From assembly GCF_013408685.1 (NCBI RefSeq), contig NZ_JACBZY010000001.1, positions 496,001 through 560,000 on the forward strand: DNA of 64,000 nt, in the 5' to 3' direction. The notes beneath the pieces are model-generated. The model was not told where the DNA came from and made no database searches. It saw only the letters and a program-made list of their open reading frames with translations. Below, piece after piece: positions 43,763-52,067 of this stretch. The translations under genes were made by a program, and so were the position numbers. Within the stretch, counting starts at the first letter, position 1. The number at the start of each line of letters is the position of its first letter. Source of the stretch: Schumannella luteola (GTDB lineage: Bacteria > Actinomycetota > Actinomycetes > Actinomycetales > Microbacteriaceae).

Positions 43763-44970
43763 GGCGCGATCCCTGCGGCGGCCGGCTTGAAGCCCGCGCG
43801 CACGTTCTCGCAGCAGCCGGGCCGGCACACGTCGAACCACGGCCCGAGCTCGGTGACCGAGGGGCGCTCGGCGACCGGGGTGCCGTTCACGCGCTCCATG
43901 ACCAGGTCGATCAGGCCCGACACGTACGCCGGGTCGACGCCCGGCGTCGGGGTGCGCAAGGCGACCATGCCGTGCTCCTCGGCGGTCTCCATCGCCTCGG
44001 TGTCGAGATCCCAGAGCACCTCCATGTGGTCGCTGACGAAGCCGAGCGGCACGATCACGACGGCCTTCGCATCCTCGCCCGCCGCCTGCTCGATCGCGTC
44101 GTTGATGTCGGGCTCGAGCCAGGGCTGCGTGGGCGGCCCCGAGCGCGACTGGTAGACGAGCGACCACGGCACGTCGGGCTCGCCGACCTGCTGCATCACG
44201 TACTCGGCGACCGCGAGGTGCTGCGCCGCGTAGGCGCCGCCGTCGCCGAAGTCGCGATCGCGCGGGCCCGAGCGCACGGCGTCGTCGGTGGGGATGCTGT
44301 GGGTCGAGAACATGACCCGGATCTGCTCGCGGGCGATGCCGCGGCCGAGCAGATCGGTCAGCGCGTCGCGCACGCCCTCCTCGAAGGGGGCGACGAAGCC
44401 GGGGTGGTCGAAGAACTGACGCACCTTGTCGATCTGGATGCGGTCGCCCAGCCCGGTCTCGTCGAGCGTGCGGGCGAAGTCCTCGCGGTACTGGCGGCAG
44501 CTCGAGAACGAGCTGTAGGCGCTCGTCGCGACGGCGATCAGCTTGCTGAAGCCGCGGTCGGCGGCCTCGGTCACCGCATCCGCCATGTACGGGTCCCAGT
44601 TGCGGTTGCCCCAGATGACAGGCAGCTGGATGCCGCGGCGGGCGAGCTCGTCTTCGAGCGCGGCCTTGAGCGCGCGGTTCTGGTCGTTGATCGGGCTCAC
44701 GCCGCCGAAGTGGCGATAGTGGTGCGCGACCTCCTCGAGACGCTCGTCGGGGATGCCGCGGCCGCGGGTGACGTTGCGCAGGAAGGGGATGACGTCGTCC
44801 TGCCCCTCCGGTCCGCCGAAGCCGGCGAGCAGGATCGCGTCGTAGGCGACCGGCTCGACCACGTGCTCGGGGCCGCAGGCGGCGGCCTCGGTGGCGTAGG
44901 GGACGGGGAGCCCGTCGACCGCCGCTGCGCCGTCGCCGGGAGCCGCGACGCCGTTGTTCGTGATGCTCAC
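43759..44970 (-). CDS. cpfC: Coproporphyrin III ferrochelatase
   Basis: Inserts iron into coproporphyrin III. Catalytic His224 (FSTHSIP) and Glu316 (SDHMEVLWDLD) are present. Cysteines 158 (SSCRQY), 382, 386 and 387 (DVCRPGCC) are placed like the four [2Fe-2S] ligands of actinobacterial enzymes. With chdC and cgoX in the same cluster this is the coproporphyrin route, hence cpfC rather than protoporphyrin ferrochelatase. A 40-residue N-terminal extension precedes AYDAILLAGFGG. GTG at 44968-44970 overlaps the chdC stop. Confidence 0.95.
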   Translation of the reverse strand: MSITNNGVAAPGDGAAAVDGLPVPYATEAAACGPEHVVEPVAYDAILLAGFGGPEGQDDVIPFLRNVTRGRGIPDERLEEVAHHYRHFGGVSPINDQNRALKAALEDELARRGIQLPVIWGNRNWDPYMADAVTEAADRGFSKLIAVATSAYSSFSSCRQYREDFARTLDETGLGDRIQIDKVRQFFDHPGFVAPFEEGVRDALTDLLGRGIAREQIRVMFSTHSIPTDDAVRSGPRDRDFGDGGAYAAQHLAVAEYVMQQVGEPDVPWSLVYQSRSGPPTQPWLEPDINDAIEQAAGEDAKAVVIVPLGFVSDHMEVLWDLDTEAMETAEEHGMVALRTPTPGVDPAYVSGLIDLVMERVNGTPVAERPSVTELGPWFDVCRPGCCENVRAGFKPAAAGIAP

Positions 44971-45632
44971 GCGAACACCGCCAGGATCTCGTTCGGCGCG
45001 ATGAGGCGGCCCGTGTAGAACGGCACCTCTTCCCGCACGTGGCGGCGCGCCTCGGTCTGGCGCAGGTGGCGCATCAGGTCGACCAGCGAGACCAGCTCGT
45101 CGGCCTCGAGGCCCAGGATCCACTCGTAGTCGCCGAGCGCGAAGCTCGCGACCGTGTTCGGCTGCACCTCGGCGTACTCGGCGCCCTTGCGGCCGTGGTC
45201 GCTGAGCATCTGGCGGCGCTCGTCGTCGGGCAGCAGGTACCAGTCGTAGCTGCGCACGAAGGGGTAGACGGTGAGCCACTGCTTGGGCGGCAAGCCCTTC
45301 ATGAAGGCGGGCGAGTGATTGCGCGTGAACTCGGCCTCGCGATGCACGCCGAGGGCGTTCCAGGTCGGCACGAGCGACGAGATCGGGTCGGTGCGGCGCA
45401 GCGCGCGCAGCGCCTCCTGCACGTTCTCGGGCTTCTCGCCGGTCAGCCAGATGATCAGGTCGGCGTCGGCGCGGATGCCGGAGGCGTCGTAGAGGCCGCG
45501 GAGTTCGACCCCGAGGCGGTCGAGGTGAGGCAGGGCCTCCTCGACGGTGGAGCGGGTGGGGAGCGGTGCGTCTCCCCGGCGGAACACGGCCCAGAGGGCG
45601 TAGCCGAGCCGTTCGGGAGCGTCAGTCGACAT
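44967..45632 (-). CDS. chdC: Coproheme decarboxylase (HemQ)
   Basis: Decarboxylates coproheme to haem b with peroxide, the last step of the Gram-positive pathway. The chlorite-dismutase fold is shown by YALWAVFRRGD, DADLIIWLTGEKP and FVRSYDWYLLPDDERR. Tyr123 is the candidate catalytic tyrosine and His146 (SDHGRKG) the proximal ligand; their spacing of 23 matches characterised actinobacterial HemQ. ATG at 45630-45632 is used; two Mets upstream give four extra residues. 221 aa. Confidence 0.95.
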   Translation of the reverse strand: MSTDAPERLGYALWAVFRRGDAPLPTRSTVEEALPHLDRLGVELRGLYDASGIRADADLIIWLTGEKPENVQEALRALRRTDPISSLVPTWNALGVHREAEFTRNHSPAFMKGLPPKQWLTVYPFVRSYDWYLLPDDERRQMLSDHGRKGAEYAEVQPNTVASFALGDYEWILGLEADELVSLVDLMRHLRQTEARRHVREEVPFYTGRLIAPNEILAVFA

Positions 45633-45694
45633 GGCCCCCATCATCCCACGCTGAACAGGGTGGAACCTGCGTCGGGGCTCGACCGCCCGACGAC

Positions 45695-45931
45695 TCAGTC
45701 GCGCTTGCTGCCGAAGATGCCCCAGGCGATCAGGCCGACCGTGGTGATCGCCGCGACGGCGCCGCCGATGACGAAGGGCAGCGGGTTGTCGCGGTAGGCG
45801 ACCTCGGCCTTCTTGGTGACCTCGCCGATGCGCTTGGGCACGTTGAGCTTGTCTTCGATCGCGTCGAGGGTCTGCTCGAGGTCGGCGCGGGCCTTGGCGG
45901 CGGCGGCGCGGGCGTCGTCGGTGCTGCTCAT
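45695..45931 (-). CDS. DUF3618 membrane-anchored protein
   Basis: A 78-aa protein with an amphipathic helix (ARAAAAKARADLEQTLDAIEDKL without its first residue pairs), the NVPKRIGEV turn and one membrane helix near the end (PFVIGGAVAAITTVGLIAWG). This is the DUF3618 pattern found widely in actinobacteria. Function unknown. With the two following upstream genes it forms a small-membrane-protein group placed inside the haem cluster. Confidence 0.85.
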   Translation of the reverse strand: MSSTDDARAAAAKARADLEQTLDAIEDKLNVPKRIGEVTKKAEVAYRDNPLPFVIGGAVAAITTVGLIAWGIFGSKRD

Positions 45932-45983
45932 GGGGTTCTCCTGATGTCGTGGATGTCGTGGCGGCGCTGTCAGACCGGGCAGG

Positions 45984-46526
45984 TCAGGCGCGCTGGTCCG
46001 GCCGGCCGATGCCCTTCACGACGCGCAGGTCGCGCTGCAGGCTGTCGATGGCCTCGGTGGGAACGGGCGGCAGCCCGCCCTTGAGCTTGCGCCAGCCGAT
46101 CAGCGCGACGATCGCCGCGGCGATCAGCAGCACGCCGGCGACGATGAGCGCCGACGCCCATCCCGGCAGCCCGGTCTCGCTGAGCCCGAGCACGGCGGCC
46201 GTCAGCAGCACACCGAGCATGAAGAGCAGGATGCCGACGGCGCCGAGGATGAGGCCGCCGCCGATGCCGAGCGCCTTGAGCTTGCCGATCATCTCGGCCT
46301 TGACGAGCTCGATCTCGTGGTGGACCAGGTCGGTCACCTGACCGGGAAGGCCGCTGACGAGTTCGACGAGCGAGGGCTTGCGCGGCGGCTTCGGCAGCTT
46401 GCCGGCGCGCACATCCGCGTCGCCGCGGGGGATGCCGGCGCCCGGCCCGGTCGAGGAGCCGGCGGTGCGCTCGGTGCCGGGCAGGCCGGAGGCGCGGTCG
46501 CCCGGGGTGCGGCCCGGGTCAGTCAT
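45984..46526 (-). CDS. Holin-X family (DUF1469) membrane protein
   Basis: 180 aa. After a Gly/Pro-rich N-terminal 50 residues comes the family core: SLVELVSGLPGQVTDLVHHE, an amphipathic helix, IELVKAEMIGKLK, and two membrane helices (LILGAVGILLFMLGVLL and WASALIVAGVLLIAAAIV). Despite the family name, no phage genes are near; such proteins are chromosomal in actinobacteria with unknown role. Its start overlaps the end of the YtxH-like gene by 8 bases. Confidence 0.85.
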   Translation of the reverse strand: MTDPGRTPGDRASGLPGTERTAGSSTGPGAGIPRGDADVRAGKLPKPPRKPSLVELVSGLPGQVTDLVHHEIELVKAEMIGKLKALGIGGGLILGAVGILLFMLGVLLTAAVLGLSETGLPGWASALIVAGVLLIAAAIVALIGWRKLKGGLPPVPTEAIDSLQRDLRVVKGIGRPDQRA

Positions 46527-46842
46527 CGCTCTGGCTGCGCGCGGCGTTGGCCCGGCGGGTCGCCGCGGCCTTCTTCGCGGCGGCCGAGCGCTTGGCGGCG
46601 GTCGAGCCGCGACCGGTGGCGGCGCCGACGACCTTCTTCACGGTCTCGCCGGCGAACTCCGCGACGTCGGGCGCCTTGTCGCGCACGAAGCCCTCGACGG
46701 TGTCGACCTGCTTCTGCACGAGGGGGCTGCCCCAGAAGCGGCCCGCGACGGCGGCGATCTGCTCGTAGCGCTCGCGCCCGGCCTTCGTGCCGAGCACGTA
46801 GCCCACGCCGAGACCGGCGATGAACAGGATCTTGCCCTTCAT
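46519..46842 (-). CDS. YtxH-like small membrane protein
   Basis: A 107-aa protein with an N-terminal membrane helix (ILFIAGLGVGYVLGTKAG), a GRERYEQI turn, an amphipathic middle helix and a basic Ala/Lys/Arg-rich tail that could touch DNA or anionic lipids. YtxH-type proteins are linked to stress in Bacillus, but function is not known. It begins the three-gene group whose orientation matches the haem genes, 73 bases after cgoX. Confidence 0.75.
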   Translation of the reverse strand: MKGKILFIAGLGVGYVLGTKAGRERYEQIAAVAGRFWGSPLVQKQVDTVEGFVRDKAPDVAEFAGETVKKVVGAATGRGSTAAKRSAAAKKAAATRRANAARSQSDD

Positions 46843-46915
46843 GCGGTGCTCCGTTTCCCTCCGGTGCGATCCGGATATCGGTGGTTCGGGTTCGGCTCGT
46901 GGCCGGTTTCCCAGC

Positions 46916-48313
46916 CTAGGCAGGGGCGCTGTCGTCCCCGGACGATCCCAGGAGGCGTCCAGCCTGCTCCCGGGCTCCGGCCACGACCGCGGCCAGCCCG
47001 GTGCCGGATCCAGCCTCTCCCACCAGGTGCATTCCGTCAACGGCATGAACCGCACGTGACGCCCGGCTCCAGGTCGCGATGGCCGTGCCGACGGGGTCGG
47101 CGAGGGGCACGCCGGTGAGCGCGCTCGCGTCGGCCAGCGCCTGCGCGGCGGGGTCGGCGGGGCGCTCGTCGTAGCTGAGACGCAGCACGTGACGGCTGCG
47201 ACCGGGTGCGGATGCGGCGCCCGCCTCGGCGAGCCAGGCCCACTTCGCGGTCGCGTGCGTGAGCGCGCGGGCGACGACGCCGGGGGCGTCGGCGGCGACC
47301 AGCACGCCGGTCCCCCGCGGGGCCGAGTCGAGCCCGGGCGCATCGACCACGAGGGTGACGAGCGTGATCTCGCGACTCTCGGGGCGCGCTTCGGCGGGCA
47401 GCAGTGCGGGCGTCGCGAGCACGACCTGCCCCTCGAAGCGCTCCCCTGCCTCGGTGGTGATCACCGAGTTGCCCGCTTCTGCCGGGTTCCGAGCGTCCAA
47501 CCCGGCAGAAGCGGGCAACTCGACATGGGCATCGGCCTGCGCCGGTTCGATGCTCGCCACGCGCACGCCGGTGCGCACCTCGCCGCCGAAGCGCTCGATC
47601 TCGGCGACCAGCGCATCCACGATGCGGTGCACGCCGCCGCGGAGCCCGGCGACCTGGGAGCCGGCGGGGGCCCGCTCACGCAGGCTCTGCACCGCCCGGG
47701 CCAGCGAGCCCTCCCGACGCATGGCCCCGATCAGGCCCGGTGCGGCACGGTCGATCGGCAGCTCGTCGGGGTGCATCGAGTGCACGCCGCGCACGACCGG
47801 CGCGACCAGTCCCTCGAGCACGCCGACGCCCATCCGCCGTCGCACCAGCTCGCCGAGCGTCGTCGACTTCGCGGCGACGAGACCCGGGATGAGCGAGTCG
47901 AGCTGCGCACGCCACGCGCCGCCGCCGCCGACCGCGGCGATCACGTCGGCCGCCATCGGCACGCCGGGGATGCCGAGGATGCTCGTCGCGGGCAGCGGCG
48001 TCGACGAGCCGTCAGCACGGTGCAGCCAGGCCGGGGTCTCGGCGGGGGTGACCACGTCATCCGCCAGCCCGAGCTCGCCGACCAGGGTCGCGACGGTGCC
48101 GCCGCGGGTCGCGAACGACTCGGCGGCCGCATCGAGGTCGAGCCCCGCCACGGTCTGCCGGGCGAGCTGACCGCCAGCGCGATCCGACGCCTCGAGCACG
48201 ACCACGGGACGCCCGCGGCGGGCGAGCTCCCACGCGAGCACGAGCCCGCCGACGCCCGCGCCGATCACGTAGGTCGTGGCGTAGTCCTCGGGGCGCTGCG
48301 CGCGGTCGGTCAC
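46916..48313 (-). CDS. cgoX: Coproporphyrinogen III oxidase (HemY-type, cgoX)
   Basis: FAD enzyme that oxidises coproporphyrinogen III to coproporphyrin III. The FAD site YVIGAGVGGLVLAWEL (residues 15-30) is followed by VVVLEASDRAGGQL. Family features EGLVAPVVRGVHSM and VAGLRGGVHRIVDAL are present. Residues 265-283 (ELPASAGLDA plus RNPAEAGNS) are encoded by an inserted palindromic DNA element and have no counterpart I expect in the family; they fall between two strands of the substrate/FAD region. GTG start lies 7 bases after hemE. Confidence 0.93.
   Translation of the reverse strand: MTDRAQRPEDYATTYVIGAGVGGLVLAWELARRGRPVVVLEASDRAGGQLARQTVAGLDLDAAAESFATRGGTVATLVGELGLADDVVTPAETPAWLHRADGSSTPLPATSILGIPGVPMAADVIAAVGGGGAWRAQLDSLIPGLVAAKSTTLGELVRRRMGVGVLEGLVAPVVRGVHSMHPDELPIDRAAPGLIGAMRREGSLARAVQSLRERAPAGSQVAGLRGGVHRIVDALVAEIERFGGEVRTGVRVASIEPAQADAHVELPASAGLDARNPAEAGNSVITTEAGERFEGQVVLATPALLPAEARPESREITLVTLVVDAPGLDSAPRGTGVLVAADAPGVVARALTHATAKWAWLAEAGAASAPGRSRHVLRLSYDERPADPAAQALADASALTGVPLADPVGTAIATWSRASRAVHAVDGMHLVGEAGSGTGLAAVVAGAREQAGRLLGSSGDDSAPA
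47465..47522. repeat. Palindromic element E inserted in frame in cgoX
   Basis: Perfect 24-bp arms (47465-47488 and 47499-47522) flank a 10-base loop. On the coding strand 57 of the bases form 19 in-frame codons. Arms begin GAGTTGCCCGCTTCTGC, nearly the same as element D at 63061-63116. The whole palindrome is translated without stop. Confidence 0.85.
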
Positions 48314-48320
48314 GGGCGGG

Positions 48321-49397
48321 TCACTCCTCGCCGTGCACGACGCGCACGATGCGGGTCAGCACGTCGGGGTCGGTCTCCGGCGGCACGCCGTGGCCCAGGT
48401 TGACGACGTGCGCGGGTGCGGCGAGTCCGCGGTCGACGACCTCGTCGACGTGCGAGCGCAGCGTCGACCAGGGCGCCCCGAGCAGGGCCGAGTCGATGTT
48501 GCCCTGCAGCGGCGTCGTACCGCCGAGTCGACGGTTCGCCTCGTCGAGCGGGATGCGCCAGTCGACGCCGATCGCATCCGCGCCGATGTCGCGCATCACG
48601 TCGAGGAACTCGCCGCCGCCGAGGCCGAAGTGGATCTTCGGCACCGTGCGGTCGTCGGCGTCGGCGATGCCGCGCAGGTGCGAGAAGGCGCGCTCGGAGT
48701 GCGGCGCGACACGGCGCTGGTAGTCGCGGCGCGACAGCGAGCCCACCCAGGAGTCGAACAGCTGCACGGCGCTCGCGCCCGACTCGACCTGGGCGCGCAG
48801 GAACTCGCCCGACACGTCGGCGCACCAGTTGAGCAGCGTCGCCCAGGCGTGCGGGTCGGAGTACATGAGAGCGCGGGCGCGGCCCTGATCCTTCGACGGC
48901 CCGCCCTCGACGAGGTAGCTCGCGAGGGTGAACGGAGCGCCGGCGAAGCCGATCAGCGGGGTCTCGCCGAGCTCGGCGACCGTGAGCTTCACGGCCTCGC
49001 GGATCGGGTCGAGCGCGGACGGCTCGATCGGGCGCAGCTTGAGCACGTCGGAGGCGGTGCGGATGGGCTCGTCGATCACCGGGCCGCGACCGGGCACGAT
49101 CTCGACGCCGACGCCGGCCAGCAGCACCGGCACGACGATGTCGCTGAAGAAGACCGCCGCATCCACCCCGTGCCGTCGCACCGGCTGCAGCGTGATCTCG
49201 CTCGCCAGCGCGGGGTCGAGGCAGGCGTCGAGCATCTTCGTGCTCACCCGCAGCTCGCGGTACTCGGGCAGGCTTCGGCCGGCCTGGCGCATGAACCACA
49301 CGGGGGTGCGCTCGGGTCGGTCGCCGCGCAGGGCGCGCACCAGCGGAGAGCGCGTGGTGCGGCCGTCGACGAGGGGATGCTCGGCGCTCAGACTCAC
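48321..49397 (-). CDS. hemE: Uroporphyrinogen decarboxylase
   Basis: Removes four carboxyls to give coproporphyrinogen III. Signature PVWFMRQAGRSLPEYR is present at about residue 32, then VDAAVFFSDIVVP and IGFAGAPFTLASYLVEGG. The last motif LQGNIDSALL fits. GTG at 49395-49397 gives 358 aa; the longer frame to 49514 would overlap the hemA promoter. It starts the minus-strand haem operon and is divergent from hemA. Confidence 0.96.
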   Translation of the reverse strand: MSLSAEHPLVDGRTTRSPLVRALRGDRPERTPVWFMRQAGRSLPEYRELRVSTKMLDACLDPALASEITLQPVRRHGVDAAVFFSDIVVPVLLAGVGVEIVPGRGPVIDEPIRTASDVLKLRPIEPSALDPIREAVKLTVAELGETPLIGFAGAPFTLASYLVEGGPSKDQGRARALMYSDPHAWATLLNWCADVSGEFLRAQVESGASAVQLFDSWVGSLSRRDYQRRVAPHSERAFSHLRGIADADDRTVPKIHFGLGGGEFLDVMRDIGADAIGVDWRIPLDEANRRLGGTTPLQGNIDSALLGAPWSTLRSHVDEVVDRGLAAPAHVVNLGHGVPPETDPDVLTRIVRVVHGEE

Positions 49398-49476
49398 GCG
49401 CCCATCCTCCCACCGCGCGCCTGCGGGCCCGCTCGGGCGGATCGGGGCCATGCGCTCGCCCGAGAACTGAGCATCC

Positions 49477-49504
49477 TTGCCGGTAAGGGTGCCCTTTCTA
49501 TACG
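49477..49504 (+). promoter_or_regulatory. Probable hemA promoter
   Basis: TTGCCG at 49477-49482 and TATACG at 49499-49504 with a 16-base spacer are close to the main sigma consensus. The spacer holds the imperfect dyad AAGGG-TG-CCCTT (49484-49495), and GGTAAGGGT also occurs in the possible iron box at 7541. Start codon is 22 bases downstream. Confidence 0.55.
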
Positions 49505-49525
49505 GTGCGCGCACGCGGTTTTACC

Positions 49526-50881
49526 ATGAGACACGTGCTCGTCTGCCTCACGGCGAACCACCGCAATGCGGGGTTCGACCTCCTCGACCGACTGTCTGTC
49601 GGTGCGCCGGGGGCGGTGACCGAGCTCATCTCGGCCGAGGCCGGCATCCAGGGCGCTGTCGTGGTCGCGACCTGCAACCGCTTCGAGGCCTACCTCGATG
49701 TCGACGGCGTGGATGCGGATGCCGCGGTCGAGCGCACCGTCGCCGTCATGAGCCGCGCGGGCGGGGTGAGCGGCGCCGAGCTGCTCGAGGCCGCCGACGT
49801 CAAGACCGCCGACGACGTGACCCGTCACCTCTTCGCGGTCGCCTCGGGCCTCGAGTCGGTCGTCGTCGGCGAGGACGAGATCGCCGGCCAGGTGCGCCGC
49901 AGCTACGACCAGGCCCGCACCGAGCACACCTCGACCAGCACCCTCGACCGTCTCTTCCAGCGCGCCGCCGCCACCTCGCGCGCCGTGCGCGGCGCCACCG
50001 ACCTCGGCGGGGCCGGCCGCTCGATCGCCCGCCTCGCGCTCGAGCTCGCGACGAGCCGCGTGACCGACTGGACGCGGGCCCGCGTGCTCGTCGTCGGCAC
50101 CGGCAGCTACGCCGCCACCACGATCGCCGCGCTGCACGACCGCGGCGCCGTCGACATCAGCGTCTACTCGGCCACCGGCCGCGCCCAGATGTTCGCCACG
50201 AAGTACGGCGTGCGCGCCGTCAGCGAGCTGCGCGACGGCATCGCCGCGGCGGATGTGGTCATCACCTGCACCGCCCGCTACGCCGTCGCCCCCGCCGACA
50301 TCACCGACGACAGCCGCCGCCTCGTGATCGACCTGGGCCTGCCGCGCAACGTCGACCCGGCTGTCGGACGCCTGCCCGGCGTCGAGCTGCTCGACCTCGA
50401 GATCATCGCCCTGCACGCGCCGCTGCCCGAGATGGGACTCAGCGAGACCGCGCGCGACCTGGTCGGCTCGGCCGCATCCGCCTTCGCCGCCGAGCAGACC
50501 GCCGCCCCGGCGATCGTGGCGCTGCGCAAGCACGTCTTCGACGCCCTCGACGAGGAGATCGCCCGCGCCGAGTCGCGCGGCAACGGCGACCCGGCCGGAA
50601 CCGCGAAGACCGTCGAGGCCCTGCGCCACCTGGCCGGCGTGCTGCTGCACACCCCCTCGGTGCGCGCCCGCGAGCTGACGGCCGAGGGCCGCGGCGCCGA
50701 GTTCGCCGCCGGACTCGAGGCCCTCTTCGGCGTCACGATCGAGGATGCGGCGAGCACCGCCCCGGTCAGCCCGCTGCGTCGCGCCGCGGGCGCCGAGGTC
50801 GTAGACGCTGCGGCCGCATCCGGACACGCCGCCGGCATGCCGGACGACGAGTTCCACCGGAACCTGCGCCGCAACGCCTAA
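49526..50881 (+). CDS. hemA: Glutamyl-tRNA reductase
   Basis: Reduces glutamyl-tRNA to glutamate-1-semialdehyde, committing step of the C5 pathway. The active-site Cys50 is in VVATCNRFEAY. SGLESVVVGEDEIAGQVR and the NADPH site RVLVVGTGSYA follow. Length 451 aa. ATG 49526 gives the usual N-terminus MRHVLVCLTANHRNA; GTG at 49505 is inside the promoter. Some conserved residues around the N-terminus differ from E. coli but fit actinobacteria. Confidence 0.95.
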   Translation: MRHVLVCLTANHRNAGFDLLDRLSVGAPGAVTELISAEAGIQGAVVVATCNRFEAYLDVDGVDADAAVERTVAVMSRAGGVSGAELLEAADVKTADDVTRHLFAVASGLESVVVGEDEIAGQVRRSYDQARTEHTSTSTLDRLFQRAAATSRAVRGATDLGGAGRSIARLALELATSRVTDWTRARVLVVGTGSYAATTIAALHDRGAVDISVYSATGRAQMFATKYGVRAVSELRDGIAAADVVITCTARYAVAPADITDDSRRLVIDLGLPRNVDPAVGRLPGVELLDLEIIALHAPLPEMGLSETARDLVGSAASAFAAEQTAAPAIVALRKHVFDALDEEIARAESRGNGDPAGTAKTVEALRHLAGVLLHTPSVRARELTAEGRGAEFAAGLEALFGVTIEDAASTAPVSPLRRAAGAEVVDAAAASGHAAGMPDDEFHRNLRRNA

Positions 50882-50907
50882 GCCTGCGCGGGGCGCGCCC
50901 GTCGACG

Positions 50908-51297
50908 TCAACGCTCCGCGACGACCTCGACCTTGAAGCCGTCAGCGTTCTCGAGCCAGCCCGCGTAGTGATCGGGTCCGCCGGCGTGCGGGTAGCGCTC
51001 GGCATACAGCGGCGTCCATCCGCGGGCAGGTGCCTCAGACATGAGCGCGTCGACGGCATCCGCAGCGCCGCCGTGGAATGCGAGGTGGTTGACGCCCGGC
51101 GCACGGCGGTCGTGGCCGGATGCCGACAGGTTCGGCGACGTCGTCAGCGTGAGGTAGGCGCCGCAGGCGGCCCACGACATCCCGCCCGGCCATTCGGCTT
51201 CGAGCGCGAATCCGAGTCGCCCGAGCAGCCAAGACCAGGCCGGCCCCACTGCCTCGACGTCGACGACCCAGACCTCGACGTGATGGAACCCCGGCAT
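50908..51297 (-). CDS. VOC (glyoxalase-like) domain protein
   Basis: 129 aa, one vicinal-oxygen-chelate module repeat pair: GFHHVEVWVVDVEAVGPAWSW at the start, VNHLAFHGGAADAVDAL in the middle and AGWLENADGFKVEVVAE at the end. His5/6, His near 74 and the terminal Glu are placed as metal ligands. It may be a lyase, dioxygenase or resistance protein; no substrate can be named. Convergent with hemA. Confidence 0.85.
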   Translation of the reverse strand: MPGFHHVEVWVVDVEAVGPAWSWLLGRLGFALEAEWPGGMSWAACGAYLTLTTSPNLSASGHDRRAPGVNHLAFHGGAADAVDALMSEAPARGWTPLYAERYPHAGGPDHYAGWLENADGFKVEVVAER

Positions 51298-51351
51298 GCC
51301 GTCGATGCTGTCAGATCCGCCCGCAGGGCGGCGCGGGGTAGCGTCAGCGAC

Positions 51352-51948
51352 GTGAGCCTGCGCATCCGTGTTCCCGAGCTGGTGACCGCGCGCACGCGGC
51401 TGCGTCCGCTGCGGGTCGACGACGGGGATGCGCTAGTCGCCTGGCAGGGCGACGCCGAGACGTGCCGCTACCTGCCCTATGCGCCGCGCACGCCGGAGCA
51501 GGTGGAGCAGTTCGTCGCCCGCTTCGTCGACGTCGACACCGTCGCCGCCGACGAGGACCGCGTCGTGCTCGGCATCGAGCTGCTCGCCGCGCTGCACGGC
51601 GACGACGGGCGCACGATCGCCGACGCCGGCGCCGTGGTCGGCGAGCAGCACCTCGTGCTGAAGTCGACCGAGCTCGCCGAGGTCGAGCTGGGCTGGGTGC
51701 TGCATCCGGCCGTCGCCGGGCTCGGCCTCGCGGGCGAGACGGCGCGGGCTGTGCGGGATGCCGCCCTCGAGGCCGGGGCGCACCGCATCGTCGCCGAGCT
51801 CGATCCGCTCAACACCGCATCCACCCGGCTCTGCGCACGGCTCGGGATGCGGGAGGAGGCGCGCTTCCGTCAGAACTTCCGCGACTCCGACGGGAACTGG
51901 GCCGACACCGGCATCTGGGCGCTGCTCGCCGGCGACCCGCTGCCCTGA
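51352..51948 (+). CDS. GNAT N-acetyltransferase
   Basis: 198 aa, RimJ/RimL-like. Typical features are LVTARTRLRPLRVDDGDAL at the start, VELGWVLHPAVAGLGLAGE containing the acetyl-CoA pyrophosphate loop and ELDPLNTASTRLCARLGM near the end. Acetylates an amine, antibiotic or ribosomal-protein N-terminus. GTG start fits the family. A short CGAGCC-type repeat follows the stop. Confidence 0.88.
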   Translation: MSLRIRVPELVTARTRLRPLRVDDGDALVAWQGDAETCRYLPYAPRTPEQVEQFVARFVDVDTVAADEDRVVLGIELLAALHGDDGRTIADAGAVVGEQHLVLKSTELAEVELGWVLHPAVAGLGLAGETARAVRDAALEAGAHRIVAELDPLNTASTRLCARLGMREEARFRQNFRDSDGNWADTGIWALLAGDPLP

Positions 51949-52067
51949 ACCCGAGCCCGAGCCCGAGCCGAGGCCAGCCGCGCGAGCCCGAGCCGCGACC
52001 GCGGCGCACGTGACCCCGCGAGCCACCCGACTGGGCGGCCCACGGGGCTTCGCGATCGCTCAGCGGA

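Noticed and set aside
45984-46526. Holin-family protein as a sign of prophage
   Set aside because: It is the chromosomal holin-X/DUF1469 type beside other small membrane proteins; no phage structural, lysis or integrase genes are present.
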